Below, piece after piece: positions 1-7,217 of a stretch of 19,495 nucleotides of DNA (positions within the stretch are counted from its first letter, which is position 1; the number at the start of each line of letters is the position of its first letter). The notes beneath the pieces are model-generated. The model saw only the letters and a program-made list of their open reading frames with translations, was not told the origin of the DNA and ran no database searches. The DNA is from an uncultured Oscillospiraceae bacterium (GTDB lineage: Bacteria > Bacillota > Clostridia > Oscillospirales > Oscillospiraceae), in contig CAKTEB010000041.1 of assembly GCA_934546685.1 (NCBI GenBank), positions 1-19,495 of the forward strand. The letters are read 5' to 3'. Both the position numbers and the translations under genes were made by a program.

Positions 1-171
1 ACGGATATCCCGGAGCTCACGCCCTGCATCCTCCATGAGTTCGTGGAGAAAATCATCGTCCATGCGGCCAGCGACCCAAAGGGCAAGAATCGGACGCAGG
101 AGATCGACATTTACTACAAGGGTATCGGAGTCTTGGAAATGTCAAAAGTCACGGCATCAACGGAAAAATGA
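1..171 (+). CDS. Large serine recombinase, C-terminal fragment (DUF4368 type)
   Basis: Only the last 56 codons are in the window, read in frame 1 and ending in TGA at 169-171. The reading contains ELTPCILHEFVEKIIVHA followed by an IDIYYKGIG stretch. This is the pattern I know from the extreme C-terminal DUF4368 region of TndX/TnpX-like large serine recombinases, which excise and integrate Tn4451-like and other Clostridia integrative elements. The catalytic serine and zinc-ribbon/coiled-coil parts lie upstream and cannot be judged. A terminator hairpin follows directly and a housekeeping gene (xpt) comes next. Recombinase genes often sit at one end of their element, so this is plausibly the right-hand boundary of an integrated element. 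Family assignment rests on a short stretch and is moderately secure. Confidence 0.75.
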   Translation, partial: TDIPELTPCILHEFVEKIIVHAASDPKGKNRTQEIDIYYKGIGVLEMSKVTASTEK

Positions 172-174
172 GAA

Positions 175-207
175 AACGGTACAGCCGAAGCTATACCGTT
201 CTCTCTT
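175..207 (+). terminator. Terminator after the recombinase fragment
   Basis: The inverted repeat AACGGTA (175-181) / TACCGTT (194-200) continues inward as AGC/GCT around a CGAA loop. It is followed by a pyrimidine run, CTCTCTTTCC. The hairpin begins four bases after the recombinase stop codon. The T-run is interrupted, so termination may be partial. Confidence 0.65.
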
Positions 208-281
208 TCCTCACGATGTTTTCTTATCGGGAGCTGCCTTTGCCGGATCGGCCTTTTTTCGCGCTCCCGCGACATTTCTCC

Positions 282-310
282 TTGTGCTTTTCGGGAATGC
301 GTATTATAAT
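282..310 (+). promoter_or_regulatory. Sigma-A-type promoter of xpt
   Basis: TTGTGC (282-287) and TATAAT (305-310) are separated by 17 bases, giving a start near 317 and a leader of about 65 bases. The leader holds a small perfect hairpin (GTCTTCC/GGAAGAC, 320-335) and GGCC-ACA-GGCC (about 352-363). It does not contain the conserved core of a purine riboswitch. Confidence 0.75.
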
Positions 311-381
311 GTTTTATACGTCTTCCTTGGAAGACAACGCAACGAACAAAACGGCCACAGGCCGACTATGGAGGCGGAAGC

Positions 382-963
382 ATGGAACTGTTGGAAAAAC
401 GGATTATGCAGGATGGCGAGGTCTATCCCGGAAACATTCTGAAGGTAAGCAGCTTTTTGAATCACCAGATGGACATTGATCTGCTGGATCAGATGGGTCA
501 GGAGTGGGCCCGGCTTTTCGAGGGTGAAGGGGTCAACAAGATCCTCACCATTGAGGCCTCCGGCATCGGCATCGCCTGTATTGCCGCCCGCAGCTTCCAC
601 TGTCCGGTGGTCTTTGCCAAGAAGTCTAAATCCCTGAACCTGGGCAAGGATGTGTTCACCGCCAAGGTGGAGTCCTTCACCCACAAGACCATCAGCGACG
701 TGGTGGTGGATCGGAGATATCTGGGCCCCAACGACCGGGTGCTGATCATCGACGACTTTCTGGCCAATGGCAAGGCTCTGGAGGGCCTCATGAACATCCT
801 GGATCAGGCCGGGGCGCACCTGGTGGGCGTTGGCATCGCCATTGAGAAGGGCTTCCAGGGGGCCGGTGACCGGTTCCGCCAGCAGGGCATCCATCTGGAG
901 TCTCTGGCCATTGTGGACAGCATGAATGGCGAGACCGGCGAGATCAACTTCCGCCACATCTAA
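382..963 (+). CDS. xpt: Xanthine phosphoribosyltransferase
   Basis: This 193-residue protein is of normal length for Xpt, a cytosolic purine-salvage enzyme that joins xanthine to PRPP to form XMP. The type I phosphoribosyltransferase PRPP loop is clear at residues 122-132 (IIDDFLANGKA). The N-terminal LEKRI...YPGNILKVSSFLNHQ segment and the KKSKSLN segment (about 81-87) are typical of Xpt rather than of adenine or hypoxanthine PRTases. The ATG is preceded by GGAGG seven bases upstream. The gene is monocistronic, with its own promoter and a strong downstream hairpin. In Bacillus, xpt is commonly controlled by a guanine riboswitch and PurR; here I see no riboswitch core, and only a weak PurR-box-like CGAACAAA in the leader. 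Confidence 0.95.
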   Translation: MELLEKRIMQDGEVYPGNILKVSSFLNHQMDIDLLDQMGQEWARLFEGEGVNKILTIEASGIGIACIAARSFHCPVVFAKKSKSLNLGKDVFTAKVESFTHKTISDVVVDRRYLGPNDRVLIIDDFLANGKALEGLMNILDQAGAHLVGVGIAIEKGFQGAGDRFRQQGIHLESLAIVDSMNGETGEINFRHI

Positions 964-977
964 AAAAGACAAACATA

Positions 978-1019
978 CAGCGCAGGAAACGACGGGTTCT
1001 CGTCTCCTGCGCTGTTTTT
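978..1019 (+). terminator. Terminator of xpt, possibly bidirectional
   Basis: CAGCGCAGGA (978-987) pairs with TCCTGCGCTG (1005-1014), with a further ACGA/TCGT pairing inside, and is followed by TTTTTATTT. The convergent gtrA-like gene ends at 1018, within the T-run. Read on the minus strand, the same hairpin is followed after a short gap by a T-run (complement of 962-967), so it may serve both convergent units. Confidence 0.9.
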
Positions 1020-1434
1020 ATTTCTTGTTGCGGAACACCAGCACCTTGCTTGCCACATAATTGAGAATCACCACAATGACGTTTACCAGCAGCTTCATGA
1101 CCATGCCGGGAAGCCCCAGCATTTCCACCGTCACATGCATCAGCACCAGCTCCACAATGCCGGAGCCTACCCGGCAGCCGAAGAAGCTGGCCGCCTCGGG
1201 AAACAGCACCTTAGGTGACCAGTCGTGGCTCTCAAACACAAAGGGCTTGTTGGTAAGGAACGCCGCCAGCACCGCGATCACCCAGGCGATGATGGTGCTG
1301 AGGTCGCTGCTGAGGCCCAGTGGGTGGTAGCAGACATAGTACACCGCCATATTGATGAGGGTGGTCACCACGCCGAAGAACACATAGCTGACAATGCTCC
1401 GATACTGCTTCAGCAGCGCAAGTAGCTTTTCCAT
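1018..1434 (-). CDS. GtrA-like family membrane protein
   Basis: This 138-residue protein has four predicted membrane segments (roughly residues 14-34, 42-62, 77-99, 106-131) and the usual GtrA features. These are an N-terminal RSIVSYVFFGVVTTLIN stretch, an NKPFVF motif between helices 2 and 3, and a C-terminal NYVASKVLVFRNKK ending. GtrA-family proteins are thought to take part in moving or flipping polyprenyl-linked sugars for cell-surface glycosylation, but many members are uncharacterised. The gene starts 10 bases after the MATE stop codon, and its ribosome site (AAGGGGGAG) overlaps that stop, so the two are almost certainly co-transcribed and translationally coupled. The substrate is unknown. 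Confidence 0.88.
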   Translation of the reverse strand: MEKLLALLKQYRSIVSYVFFGVVTTLINMAVYYVCYHPLGLSSDLSTIIAWVIAVLAAFLTNKPFVFESHDWSPKVLFPEAASFFGCRVGSGIVELVLMHVTVEMLGLPGMVMKLLVNVIVVILNYVASKVLVFRNKK

Positions 1435-1444
1435 TGGCTCCCCC

Positions 1445-2809
1445 TTACTGCTCCACCATCAGCTTTCGCTTCTTCCAAAGCCCGCTGAGATAGTAGAAGT
1501 CTCCGATGATCACGCTGACAAAGCCCGCCAGCGCGTTGCCCCAGAAGTAGCCCCAGACGCCCATGCCCATGGGGCCGGACATCAGAATGCACAGGCCGAT
1601 CCGGACAATGACGCCGTCCAGCAGGGCGGTAATCAGGCTCAGGCTGCCGTTGCCGATGCCGTTGATGAGGGCGATGCCCGCGGTCATGGTGGCAAAACCC
1701 AGGAACATCACTACCATGGTGATCATATAGTGCCCCGCCTGGGCCACAACATCCCCGTCCTGGGTGAACAGCCGGAAGATCCACTCCGGTGCCGCCAGGC
1801 ACAGCACCGCCACCGCCACAAAGAAGATCATGCAGTAGAGGTTGCCGTACCAGAACACCTGCTTCACCCGGTCATGCTTTCCGGCACCCAGGTTCTGGCC
1901 GAACATGGTAGCGCTGGCAGTGGAGATGGAGTTGGTAATGATAAACATAATGGAGGTGAGCTTGTTGCCAATGCCGTAGACCGAGGAGAACACCAGGCCA
2001 TAGGTGTTGACGCCTGCGGACACATAGAGCATGGAGATATTGATGGCCGAGGTCTGCACAGTCAGGGGCAGCCCCAGATAGGACAGGGACTTAAAGGTCT
2101 TGCCGTCGATGCGGAAACTCCCCAGCTTAAAGTCGAAGCCGAAGCTCTCCCGGCGGATATAGAGATAGATCACAGAGATCACAAAGGATACCGCCTGAGA
2201 GATCATGGTAGCCAGCGCCGCGCCGGCGCTCTCCATGCCCATGGCGCCCACAAACACCAGATCCAGGATCACGTTCAGCACCGCCGCGATGGCAATAAAC
2301 AGGAAGGGCCGGGTGGAATCGCCCATGCCCCGGAGCACCGCGGAGACCGTGTTGTAGCCATAGACGAAAAACATGCCCGCGCTGCACACCACCACATAGC
2401 TGGCCGCCTGTTCCATGGCCTCCTGGGGCGTATTCAGCAGCTCCAGCAGGGGCCGGTGCACCGCAATGCCCAGCACCGTAAAGAGGATAGAGAACAGGGC
2501 TACCACAGAGAACAGCGTCCCGATGGTCCGCCGGATGCCCTCGTGATCCCTTGTCCCCACCAGCTGGGAGATGAAGATCTGGCCGCCGGAGGCATAGCCG
2601 ATGGCCAGACAACTCAAAAGCCAGGTGATCTGGCCGCCCAGGGACACTGCCGTAAGGCCCGCGCTGCCCACGAACTGCCCCACCACCACCATGTCCACCA
2701 GGTTATAGACCGTCTGGAGGGCGTTGGACAGCATAAAGGGGAACGAGAATTTCAGCAGCTCCTTCCCCACACTGCCGGTGGTCATATCGTTGATCATTGT
2801 TTTTTTCAA
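1445..2809 (-). CDS. MATE family multidrug/cation antiporter (first of a pair)
   Basis: At 454 residues with about 12 hydrophobic segments in two similar halves, this is a typical MATE transporter (MatE domain twice). MATE proteins export organic cations or other compounds in exchange for Na+ or H+. Family marks are the N-terminal FSFPFMLSNALQTVYNLVD helix, RGMGDSTRPF near residue 155, and a matching second-half segment ending NGIGNGSLS. I chose a TTG start at 2809 because GAGGAG lies eight bases upstream; the next ATG (2797) would be about 20 bases from it. The gene has its own promoter inside the preceding gap and is followed by gtrA. Its tandem neighbour is a second MATE protein of nearly equal length with the same N-terminal VNDM-type motif, suggesting an old duplication. 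Confidence 0.93.
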   Translation of the reverse strand: MKKTMINDMTTGSVGKELLKFSFPFMLSNALQTVYNLVDMVVVGQFVGSAGLTAVSLGGQITWLLSCLAIGYASGGQIFISQLVGTRDHEGIRRTIGTLFSVVALFSILFTVLGIAVHRPLLELLNTPQEAMEQAASYVVVCSAGMFFVYGYNTVSAVLRGMGDSTRPFLFIAIAAVLNVILDLVFVGAMGMESAGAALATMISQAVSFVISVIYLYIRRESFGFDFKLGSFRIDGKTFKSLSYLGLPLTVQTSAINISMLYVSAGVNTYGLVFSSVYGIGNKLTSIMFIITNSISTASATMFGQNLGAGKHDRVKQVFWYGNLYCMIFFVAVAVLCLAAPEWIFRLFTQDGDVVAQAGHYMITMVVMFLGFATMTAGIALINGIGNGSLSLITALLDGVIVRIGLCILMSGPMGMGVWGYFWGNALAGFVSVIIGDFYYLSGLWKKRKLMVEQ

Positions 2810-2862
2810 GGGTCAAACTCCTCGCAATCATTTAGATATTAACATAATTAAGACGCACCTTG

Positions 2863-2891
2863 ATTATATCACAGCATAAAAATCAGCGCAA
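2863..2891 (-). promoter_or_regulatory. Promoter of the first MATE-gtrA operon
   Basis: Read on the minus strand, TTGCGC (2886-2891) and TATAAT (2863-2868) are 17 bases apart. The transcript would begin near 2856, about 47 bases before the TTG start. The -35 element lies in the 3-prime arm of the terminator of the upstream MATE gene. Confidence 0.75.
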
Positions 2892-2915
2892 GCCAAGGTT
2901 CCCCCAGGCCTGCGC
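2878..2915 (-). terminator. Terminator of the second MATE gene
   Basis: On the minus strand the arm at 2907-2915 (GCGCA and GCC separated by one base) pairs with 2886-2894. A GATTTTTATG run follows (T-run at 2878-2883). It lies 26 bases after the MATE stop codon and shares bases with the next promoter. Confidence 0.65.
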
Positions 2916-2940
2916 CGCTTTTTTGTGTAAAAACACAGAC

Positions 2941-4299
2941 TTAATTTGTAATTGCTTCTCGTTTCTCCCACTTTCCAGTGAGATAGTAAATCCCCATGGC
3001 AATGGTGGTAACGAAGCCCGCCAGGCCGCTGCCCAGCCAGAAGCCAGTGAGGCCCATGATATGGCCCAGCAGCATGCTCAGGCCGATCCGGGCGGCCACG
3101 CCGTCCAGCAGCCCCACGATCAGGTTGAAGCTGGCATAGCCCACGCCCTGAACCAGAGAAAAGGGCGCGTCCATGCTGCACAGGGCCAGCAGCCAGATCA
3201 CCGCGTACCGCAGATAGGTAGGCGCCAACTCCAGCACTGCCTCATCCGAGGTGAACAGACCGAAGATCTGCCGTGGAAACAGCAGGTAGCAGGCCGACAG
3301 CACCACCCACCAGGCCATGCAGATGACCATACAGGCCCGGAAAGCCTGCTTGACCCGATCCATTTTTCTTGCTCCGAAGCTCTGGGCAATCATGGTAGCC
3401 GTAGCGGTGGAGATGGCGCCGGTGATGATATTGGCCACCATATTGAGCTTGCCGCCTACGGAGTCCACCGCGGAGGCCGTCACATCGAAGGCGTTGACCT
3501 GAGCGTTTACAAAGGTGATGGAGATAGTGATCAGGAACTGCTGCACCACGGACGGAATGCCCAGGCGGCACAGTGCTCCCAGCTGCTCCCGGTCCACCCG
3601 GAAGCTCTTCAGCTGGAAGTCAAACCCCACAGCCTCCCGGTGCCGATAGAGATAAACGCCGGCACAGCAGAAGGAAACGCCCTGGGCGATCACCGTGGCG
3701 GCTGCCGCGCCGCCAGCGCCCCACTGGAAGCCGCCCACAAACAGCAGATCCAGTACCACGTTCACCACCGAGGCCACCGCAATAAATACCATGGGCAGCT
3801 TGCTCTCGCCCATGCCCCGGAGCACTGCGCACAGGGCGTTGTAGCCGTAGATAAAGAGCATGCCGAAGCTGCAAATGACCAGGTAGCCCACAGCCTCATC
3901 CCAGGCGGCGCTGGGGGTGTTCATAAGGTCCAAAATGCCCTGGTGGAACACCACACCGATGAGCCCCACGATCACCGCCAGCAGCAGCTCCGTGGTCAGC
4001 AGCGTGCCGATGGTCTTGGAGATCTTTTTACTTTTCATGCCCACCTGCTGGGAGATGACCACCTGGGCGCCGTTGGAAAAGCCCATGCCCACCGCCAGGA
4101 ACAGGTTGGTAAGCTGGCCGCCGATGCCCACAGCGGAGAGTCCCGCCGGGCCGCCGAACTGGCCCACCACGATCATATCCACCATGCTGTAGACCGCCTG
4201 GAGCAGATTGGCCAGGATCATGGGTATGGCAAAGCGCACAAGGCCCTTTACCACCGGCCCCTGGGACATGTCATTGACTAATGTTTTCCCCTCACTCAT
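2941..4299 (-). CDS. MATE family multidrug/cation antiporter (second of a pair)
   Basis: This 452-residue, 12-helix MATE transporter is paralogous to its neighbour. It shares the VNDM...GPVVKGLVRFAIP N-terminus, the QAVYSMVDMIVVGQFGG helix and RGMGESKLP in the middle. It probably exports drug-like or metabolic compounds with cation counterflow; the substrate cannot be read from sequence. Two in-frame ATGs lie close together. The one at 4305 directly abuts GGAGGA, leaving no spacer, whereas the one at 4299 has six bases, so I chose 4299. The gene has its own terminator and probably its own promoter, so the two MATE genes are adjacent but separately transcribed. Confidence 0.93.
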   Translation of the reverse strand: MSEGKTLVNDMSQGPVVKGLVRFAIPMILANLLQAVYSMVDMIVVGQFGGPAGLSAVGIGGQLTNLFLAVGMGFSNGAQVVISQQVGMKSKKISKTIGTLLTTELLLAVIVGLIGVVFHQGILDLMNTPSAAWDEAVGYLVICSFGMLFIYGYNALCAVLRGMGESKLPMVFIAVASVVNVVLDLLFVGGFQWGAGGAAAATVIAQGVSFCCAGVYLYRHREAVGFDFQLKSFRVDREQLGALCRLGIPSVVQQFLITISITFVNAQVNAFDVTASAVDSVGGKLNMVANIITGAISTATATMIAQSFGARKMDRVKQAFRACMVICMAWWVVLSACYLLFPRQIFGLFTSDEAVLELAPTYLRYAVIWLLALCSMDAPFSLVQGVGYASFNLIVGLLDGVAARIGLSMLLGHIMGLTGFWLGSGLAGFVTTIAMGIYYLTGKWEKREAITN

Positions 4300-4337
4300 G
4301 TACATTCCTCCGAGTATGTATCCAAATTATCTTGTCT

Positions 4338-4367
4338 ATTCAACCACAACAGGGCGGCAAATGTCAA
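4338..4367 (-). promoter_or_regulatory. Possible promoter of the second MATE gene
   Basis: On the minus strand a perfect TTGACA (4362-4367) lies 18 bases upstream of TTGAAT (4338-4343). The -10 match is poor. An alternative pairing is TTGAAT as -35 with TACATA 17 bases on. A promoter must lie between the rplT terminator and the gene, but its exact form is unclear. Confidence 0.4.
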
Positions 4368-4385
4368 GCATTCTAAGCAAACAAA

Positions 4386-4419
4386 TGAGAAAAACCGCCG
4401 CCGGAGATCCGGCAGCGGT
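4386..4419 (-). terminator. Terminator of the infC-rpmI-rplT operon
   Basis: On the minus strand ACCGCTGCCGG pairs with CCGGCGGCGGT around an ATCT loop (4394-4419), followed by TTTTCTC. It begins 12 bases after the rplT stop codon. Confidence 0.9.
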
Positions 4420-4430
4420 ATATTTCAAAA

Positions 4431-4784
4431 TTAGAGAGCCTTCTTGGCGGTCTCCACCAGAGCGGCAAACGCGGTAGCGTCGTTGATTGCCAGCTCGGAG
4501 AGCATCTTCCGGTTCATGGTGATACCAGCCTTCTTCAGGCCGTTCATGAAGCGGGAGTAGTTGATGTCATAGGGAGCCACAGCAGCGGAGATACGAGCGA
4601 TCCACAGCTTGCGGAAATCTCTCTTCTTGGCCCGGCGGTCACGGAAAGCGTAGTTGCCGGACTTCATGACGGCCTCTTTGGCCATCTTAAAATGCTTGGA
4701 CTTGCTGCCCCAGTAGCCCTTCGCGATCTTCAGGGTCTTATTGCGTCTCTTGCGCGTCATCATTGCGCCTTTTACTCTAGCCAT
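4431..4784 (-). CDS. rplT: 50S ribosomal protein L20
   Basis: This 117-residue basic protein has the full L20 signature: MARVKGAMMTRKRRNKTLK, then AKGYWGSKSKHF, then FRDRRAKKRDFRKLWI and the NYSRFMNGLKKAGI region. L20 binds 23S rRNA and is essential for early assembly of the large subunit. In Bacillus it also represses its own operon by binding the infC leader; here the leader contains a matching attenuator. AAGGAGG lies upstream of the ATG. It is the last gene of the operon, 36 bases after rpmI, and is followed by a strong terminator. Confidence 0.98.
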   Translation of the reverse strand: MARVKGAMMTRKRRNKTLKIAKGYWGSKSKHFKMAKEAVMKSGNYAFRDRRAKKRDFRKLWIARISAAVAPYDINYSRFMNGLKKAGITMNRKMLSELAINDATAFAALVETAKKAL

Positions 4785-4820
4785 TTATGTTATCCTCCTT
4801 AGAAGTGTAGCAAGCGTTGA

Positions 4821-5021
4821 TTATTTGTAGGGAATGAGCTCTTTGATAGCCTTGACGTTGGTCTTGTCAGCATAGCTGCCCTGACGCAGACGGCGAGTCC
4901 GCTTGGTTTCCTTCTTGGTAAGGATGTGGCTCTTGAAAGCGCAGGCCTTCTTGACCTTGCCGTTCTTGGTCATCTTGAATCTTTTCTTTGCACCGGAGTG
5001 CGTCTTAATCTTGTTCGCCAT
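4821..5021 (-). CDS. rpmI: 50S ribosomal protein L35
   Basis: This 66-residue, lysine- and arginine-rich protein matches L35 throughout: KIKTHSGAKKRFKMTKNGKVK, then HILTKKETKRTRRLR. L35 is a structural protein of the large ribosomal subunit. The ATG is preceded by AAGGAG with nine bases of spacing. It is the middle gene of infC-rpmI-rplT, with gaps of about 33-36 bases on each side and no internal terminator. Confidence 0.98.
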   Translation of the reverse strand: MANKIKTHSGAKKRFKMTKNGKVKKACAFKSHILTKKETKRTRRLRQGSYADKTNVKAIKELIPYK

Positions 5022-5054
5022 GATGGTGTACTCCTTCCGTATTATAAAAGGGAT

Positions 5055-5573
5055 TTACTTACTTGTTTTCGGCCCCAGGAACATGGACATATGCCGTCCG
5101 TCCAGCTTGGGCGCGCGCTCGACGTTGGCGGTTTCCGCACACATCTCGCCAAACTGAGCCAGCAGCGTTTTGCCGATATCGGTATGCGCCATTTCTCTGC
5201 CGCGGAACCGTACCGTGACCTTGACCCGATTGCCATCCTTCAAGAACTTCTGAGCGCTCTTGACCTTGACATTGAAGTCGTTGGTGTCGATACCGGGGGA
5301 CATGCGGACTTCCTTGATCTCGGTGACATGCTGGTTCTTCTTGGCCTCTTTTTCCTTTTTGGTCTGTTCAAAGCGGAACTTGCCATAGTCCATGATCTTG
5401 CACACCGGCGGGGTGGCATTGGGAGAGATCTTTACCAGATCCAGCCCCTGATCGTAGGCTCTGGCCAGAGCGTCCCGAGGGGACATGATGCCAAGCTGCT
5501 CGCCTGTCGTGTCGATCACGCGGATTTCCTTGTCTCTGATATCTTCGTTGAGCTGATGGTCTAGTTTGCTGAT
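5055..5573 (-). CDS. infC: Translation initiation factor IF-3, likely ATC start
   Basis: IF-3 binds the 30S subunit, prevents premature joining of 50S and checks the start codon-initiator tRNA match. The N-domain (HQLNEDIRDKEIRVID), linker (KKEKEAKKNQ) and C-domain (VKVTVRFRGREMAH, ending in HMSMFLGPK) are all present. The open frame extends upstream to an ATG at 5609, but that would place the attenuator hairpin inside the gene. A GGAGG eight bases before an ATC codon at 5573 gives a 172-residue protein of normal length. Use of rare ATT/ATC/ATA starts is a known feature of infC and allows IF-3 to limit its own synthesis. The GTG just upstream lies inside the ribosome site and is less likely. 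Confidence 0.93.
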   Translation of the reverse strand: MSKLDHQLNEDIRDKEIRVIDTTGEQLGIMSPRDALARAYDQGLDLVKISPNATPPVCKIMDYGKFRFEQTKKEKEAKKNQHVTEIKEVRMSPGIDTNDFNVKVKSAQKFLKDGNRVKVTVRFRGREMAHTDIGKTLLAQFGEMCAETANVERAPKLDGRHMSMFLGPKTSK

Positions 5574-5714
5574 ATGAAACACCTCCAACAAAAAACGCGG
5601 ATGCCGCATAGCACCCGCACAAGCTCAGCCCCGGTTTCCCGTGGCCCACGCTATCTACCGCGTCGCGTTTGCTGGCGGTGAGGTGCGGTGCTGCCGCTCC
5701 TACTTCCTTTTAAC
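5574..5714 (-). promoter_or_regulatory. infC leader with attenuator (L20-leader-like)
   Basis: The leader of about 140 bases runs from the promoter to the IF-3 start. It ends in a terminator hairpin just before the ribosome site. An upstream segment (minus strand GCACCGCA, 5684-5691) can pair with TGCGG(G)TGC at 5611-5619, which is the 5-prime arm of that terminator, giving mutually exclusive folds. This layout matches the Bacillus infC leader, where L20 shifts the balance to termination. The ligand here is inferred from that case; I did not identify the 23S-like L20 binding fold in detail. Confidence 0.7.
5590..5620 (-). terminator. Attenuator terminator in the infC leader
   Basis: On the minus strand GCGGGTGC (5611-5618) pairs with GCATCCGC (5597-5604) around a TATGCG loop. 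A run of six T residues (complement of 5590-5595) follows. The IF-3 ribosome site starts a few bases later, so it is positioned to cut off the whole operon. Confidence 0.8.
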
Positions 5715-5720
5715 TCGGTT

Positions 5721-5749
5721 ATTTTAGCACGCATTACCGCTGCTGTCAA
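5721..5749 (-). promoter_or_regulatory. Promoter of the infC-rpmI-rplT operon
   Basis: On the minus strand TTGACA (5744-5749) and TAAAAT (5721-5726) are 17 bases apart, a near-consensus vegetative promoter. The start is expected near 5714. Confidence 0.88.
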
Positions 5750-5766
5750 GGCTTTTTCTAAGATAA

Positions 5767-5802
5767 TTTCTGCCCCGGGGGGCATTTCCCCCAGGGCAGA
5801 AA
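5767..5802 (-). terminator. Hairpin after the XpaC-like gene
   Basis: TTTCTGCCC and GGGCAGAAA arms (5767-5775 / 5794-5802) enclose a further G-run/C-run pairing, making a very stable stem. On the minus strand only ATTATCTTAG follows, so the T-run is weak. It lies between the XpaC-like gene and the infC promoter. Confidence 0.65.
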
Positions 5803-5810
5803 CACAGCGC

Positions 5811-7217
5811 TTACAGCTTCAGCTCGTTATCGGCGGTGAGCCCGTCCTTTTCCAGCATACTCTCCATAACCTTTAGATCAGCGGAGATATCCAGGGCATC
5901 GTCGGCGAAGAGCTTGTCCAGCTGGGCCTCATAGCCGTCTACGATCTTGTCCATCATGTCCTCGATCTTCTGCTTGGTCTCCCGGATGTTGTCGCCCTCC
6001 ACATCCTGCTCCTCCAGCTTGGCGTAGTTCTCCAAGATCTTGAGGGTCTGGGGCAGATAATAGTTCATAAAGCCCCGCAGATCTCCCGCCTTCTCCGGCT
6101 TCTCCTCCAGGAGCCGAAAGATCTTGGCTGTGAGCTCCTCGATCCGGTCGATCTTCCGGGAGAGCTCCGGGTTGTCGATGTCGTCGTTGAGCTCCCGGAT
6201 GTGGCGCAGGGTACTCTGGGCCACGGATTCCGCCTGGGCGGGGGTCTCCTCGGGCTTTTCGGGCTCCGGCTGGGGCTCCTCCTCCAGGCCGTCGTCCCGA
6301 AGCACCAGGAGATTTTTGGCCGCATCGATATAGCCGCTTTCAAAGTAGTCCCGCTCCAGCATCTCCTCCAGATCCGCCGCAGTTCGCTTGTCGGTGCTTC
6401 CCATGGCCTTGGCCAGGGCGCTGATGGAGACCTGATCCTTCCGTCCGATCATGGTGAGATACTTCCGGAACTTTTTCATCTTCCGCTTCCGGCTGCCTGC
6501 CACGCCCAAGAGGGTGATGCCCACCAGGAACAGAGCCAGCAGCGGCAGAATGTTGTGCATCATATACTCGAGATCAATGAAATAGGTGATCTCCTCGATG
6601 AGCTGCATCACAAAGGCAAAGCCGAAGATACCGGACAGCACGCCGCCCAGGATCCGCAGCAGCTTGAGGTTGCCGAAGCCATGGGCCGCAGCCTCCTGCT
6701 TTTCCTGAGAGGCGCTGCGCTTTTTTGTCTGTCCGGCAGGCTCCGTCCCGCCCTGCCCCCTCTCCTGGTTCACCCTGGCCCGGGTGGCGGCCGCCTCCTG
6801 GCGCACCTGCTCCCGGCGATCCGCCGCCGAGGTCTGCCGGGCAGACTGATAGCCTCGCCTGGCCTGACCGGCGGCATTCTTTGCCGCGCTGGCCGCCCGC
6901 CGGAACTCCTGCTGTACCTGCTTGTCCCCAGGCCATTTGCCCGACAGCTCCAGGAACAGCAGCACCAGGCCCACAGGCCAGGCGATCATAAAGCCCAGCA
7001 CAATCAGAATCCAGTGCCAGCCCTTATCGTTCTTGTTCTTGTGCCCATTCTTCTGAATGTTGATGTTATATTGATGATTCGATGACTGATATTGATAGCT
7101 CTTATGGTAGGCCCCGTCCACCGGCTCCTCCGTGCCGCCGTTCTGTCCCTCCGGGGACACATAGTGGACGTTGCCGTCCTGGTCAAATTCCCATCTTCCG
7201 CCCTTAGAATCACTCAT
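5811..7217 (-). CDS. XpaC-like membrane protein (5-bromo-4-chloroindolyl phosphate hydrolysis family)
   Basis: This 468-residue protein has a tyrosine/asparagine-rich N-terminus and one membrane helix (about 68-92). A charged Ala/Arg/Gln-rich stretch (about 100-180) that could form a coiled coil follows, then two more helices (about 186-206 and 222-241). The cytosolic C-terminus carries a winged-helix-like segment (DQVSISALAKAMGSTDKRT, about 261-279) and the family mark FMNYYLPQTLKILENY. That last part resembles the XpaC family, named for a colour phenotype in Bacillus; the biochemical role is not established. The frame is open further upstream, but an ATG at 7217 with GGAGGG about ten bases before it fits best. 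It overlaps the end of wecB by eight bases, so the two are coupled. XpaC genes often accompany telA; none is in this window. Confidence 0.75.
   Translation of the reverse strand: MSDSKGGRWEFDQDGNVHYVSPEGQNGGTEEPVDGAYHKSYQYQSSNHQYNINIQKNGHKNKNDKGWHWILIVLGFMIAWPVGLVLLFLELSGKWPGDKQVQQEFRRAASAAKNAAGQARRGYQSARQTSAADRREQVRQEAAATRARVNQERGQGGTEPAGQTKKRSASQEKQEAAAHGFGNLKLLRILGGVLSGIFGFAFVMQLIEEITYFIDLEYMMHNILPLLALFLVGITLLGVAGSRKRKMKKFRKYLTMIGRKDQVSISALAKAMGSTDKRTAADLEEMLERDYFESGYIDAAKNLLVLRDDGLEEEPQPEPEKPEETPAQAESVAQSTLRHIRELNDDIDNPELSRKIDRIEELTAKIFRLLEEKPEKAGDLRGFMNYYLPQTLKILENYAKLEEQDVEGDNIRETKQKIEDMMDKIVDGYEAQLDKLFADDALDISADLKVMESMLEKDGLTADNELKL

Noticed and set aside
340..352. PurR-box-like CGAACAAA in the xpt leader
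   Set aside because: A single partial match lying downstream of the promoter, with no second copy; too weak to list.
311..381. Purine riboswitch before xpt
   Set aside because: The leader is only about 65 bases long and lacks the conserved junction and loop sequences. Only small simple hairpins are present.
35..442. Plus-strand ORF across the recombinase tail and xpt leader
   Set aside because: It runs through a terminator and a promoter and has no family resemblance. Frame 1 clearly encodes the recombinase C-terminus.
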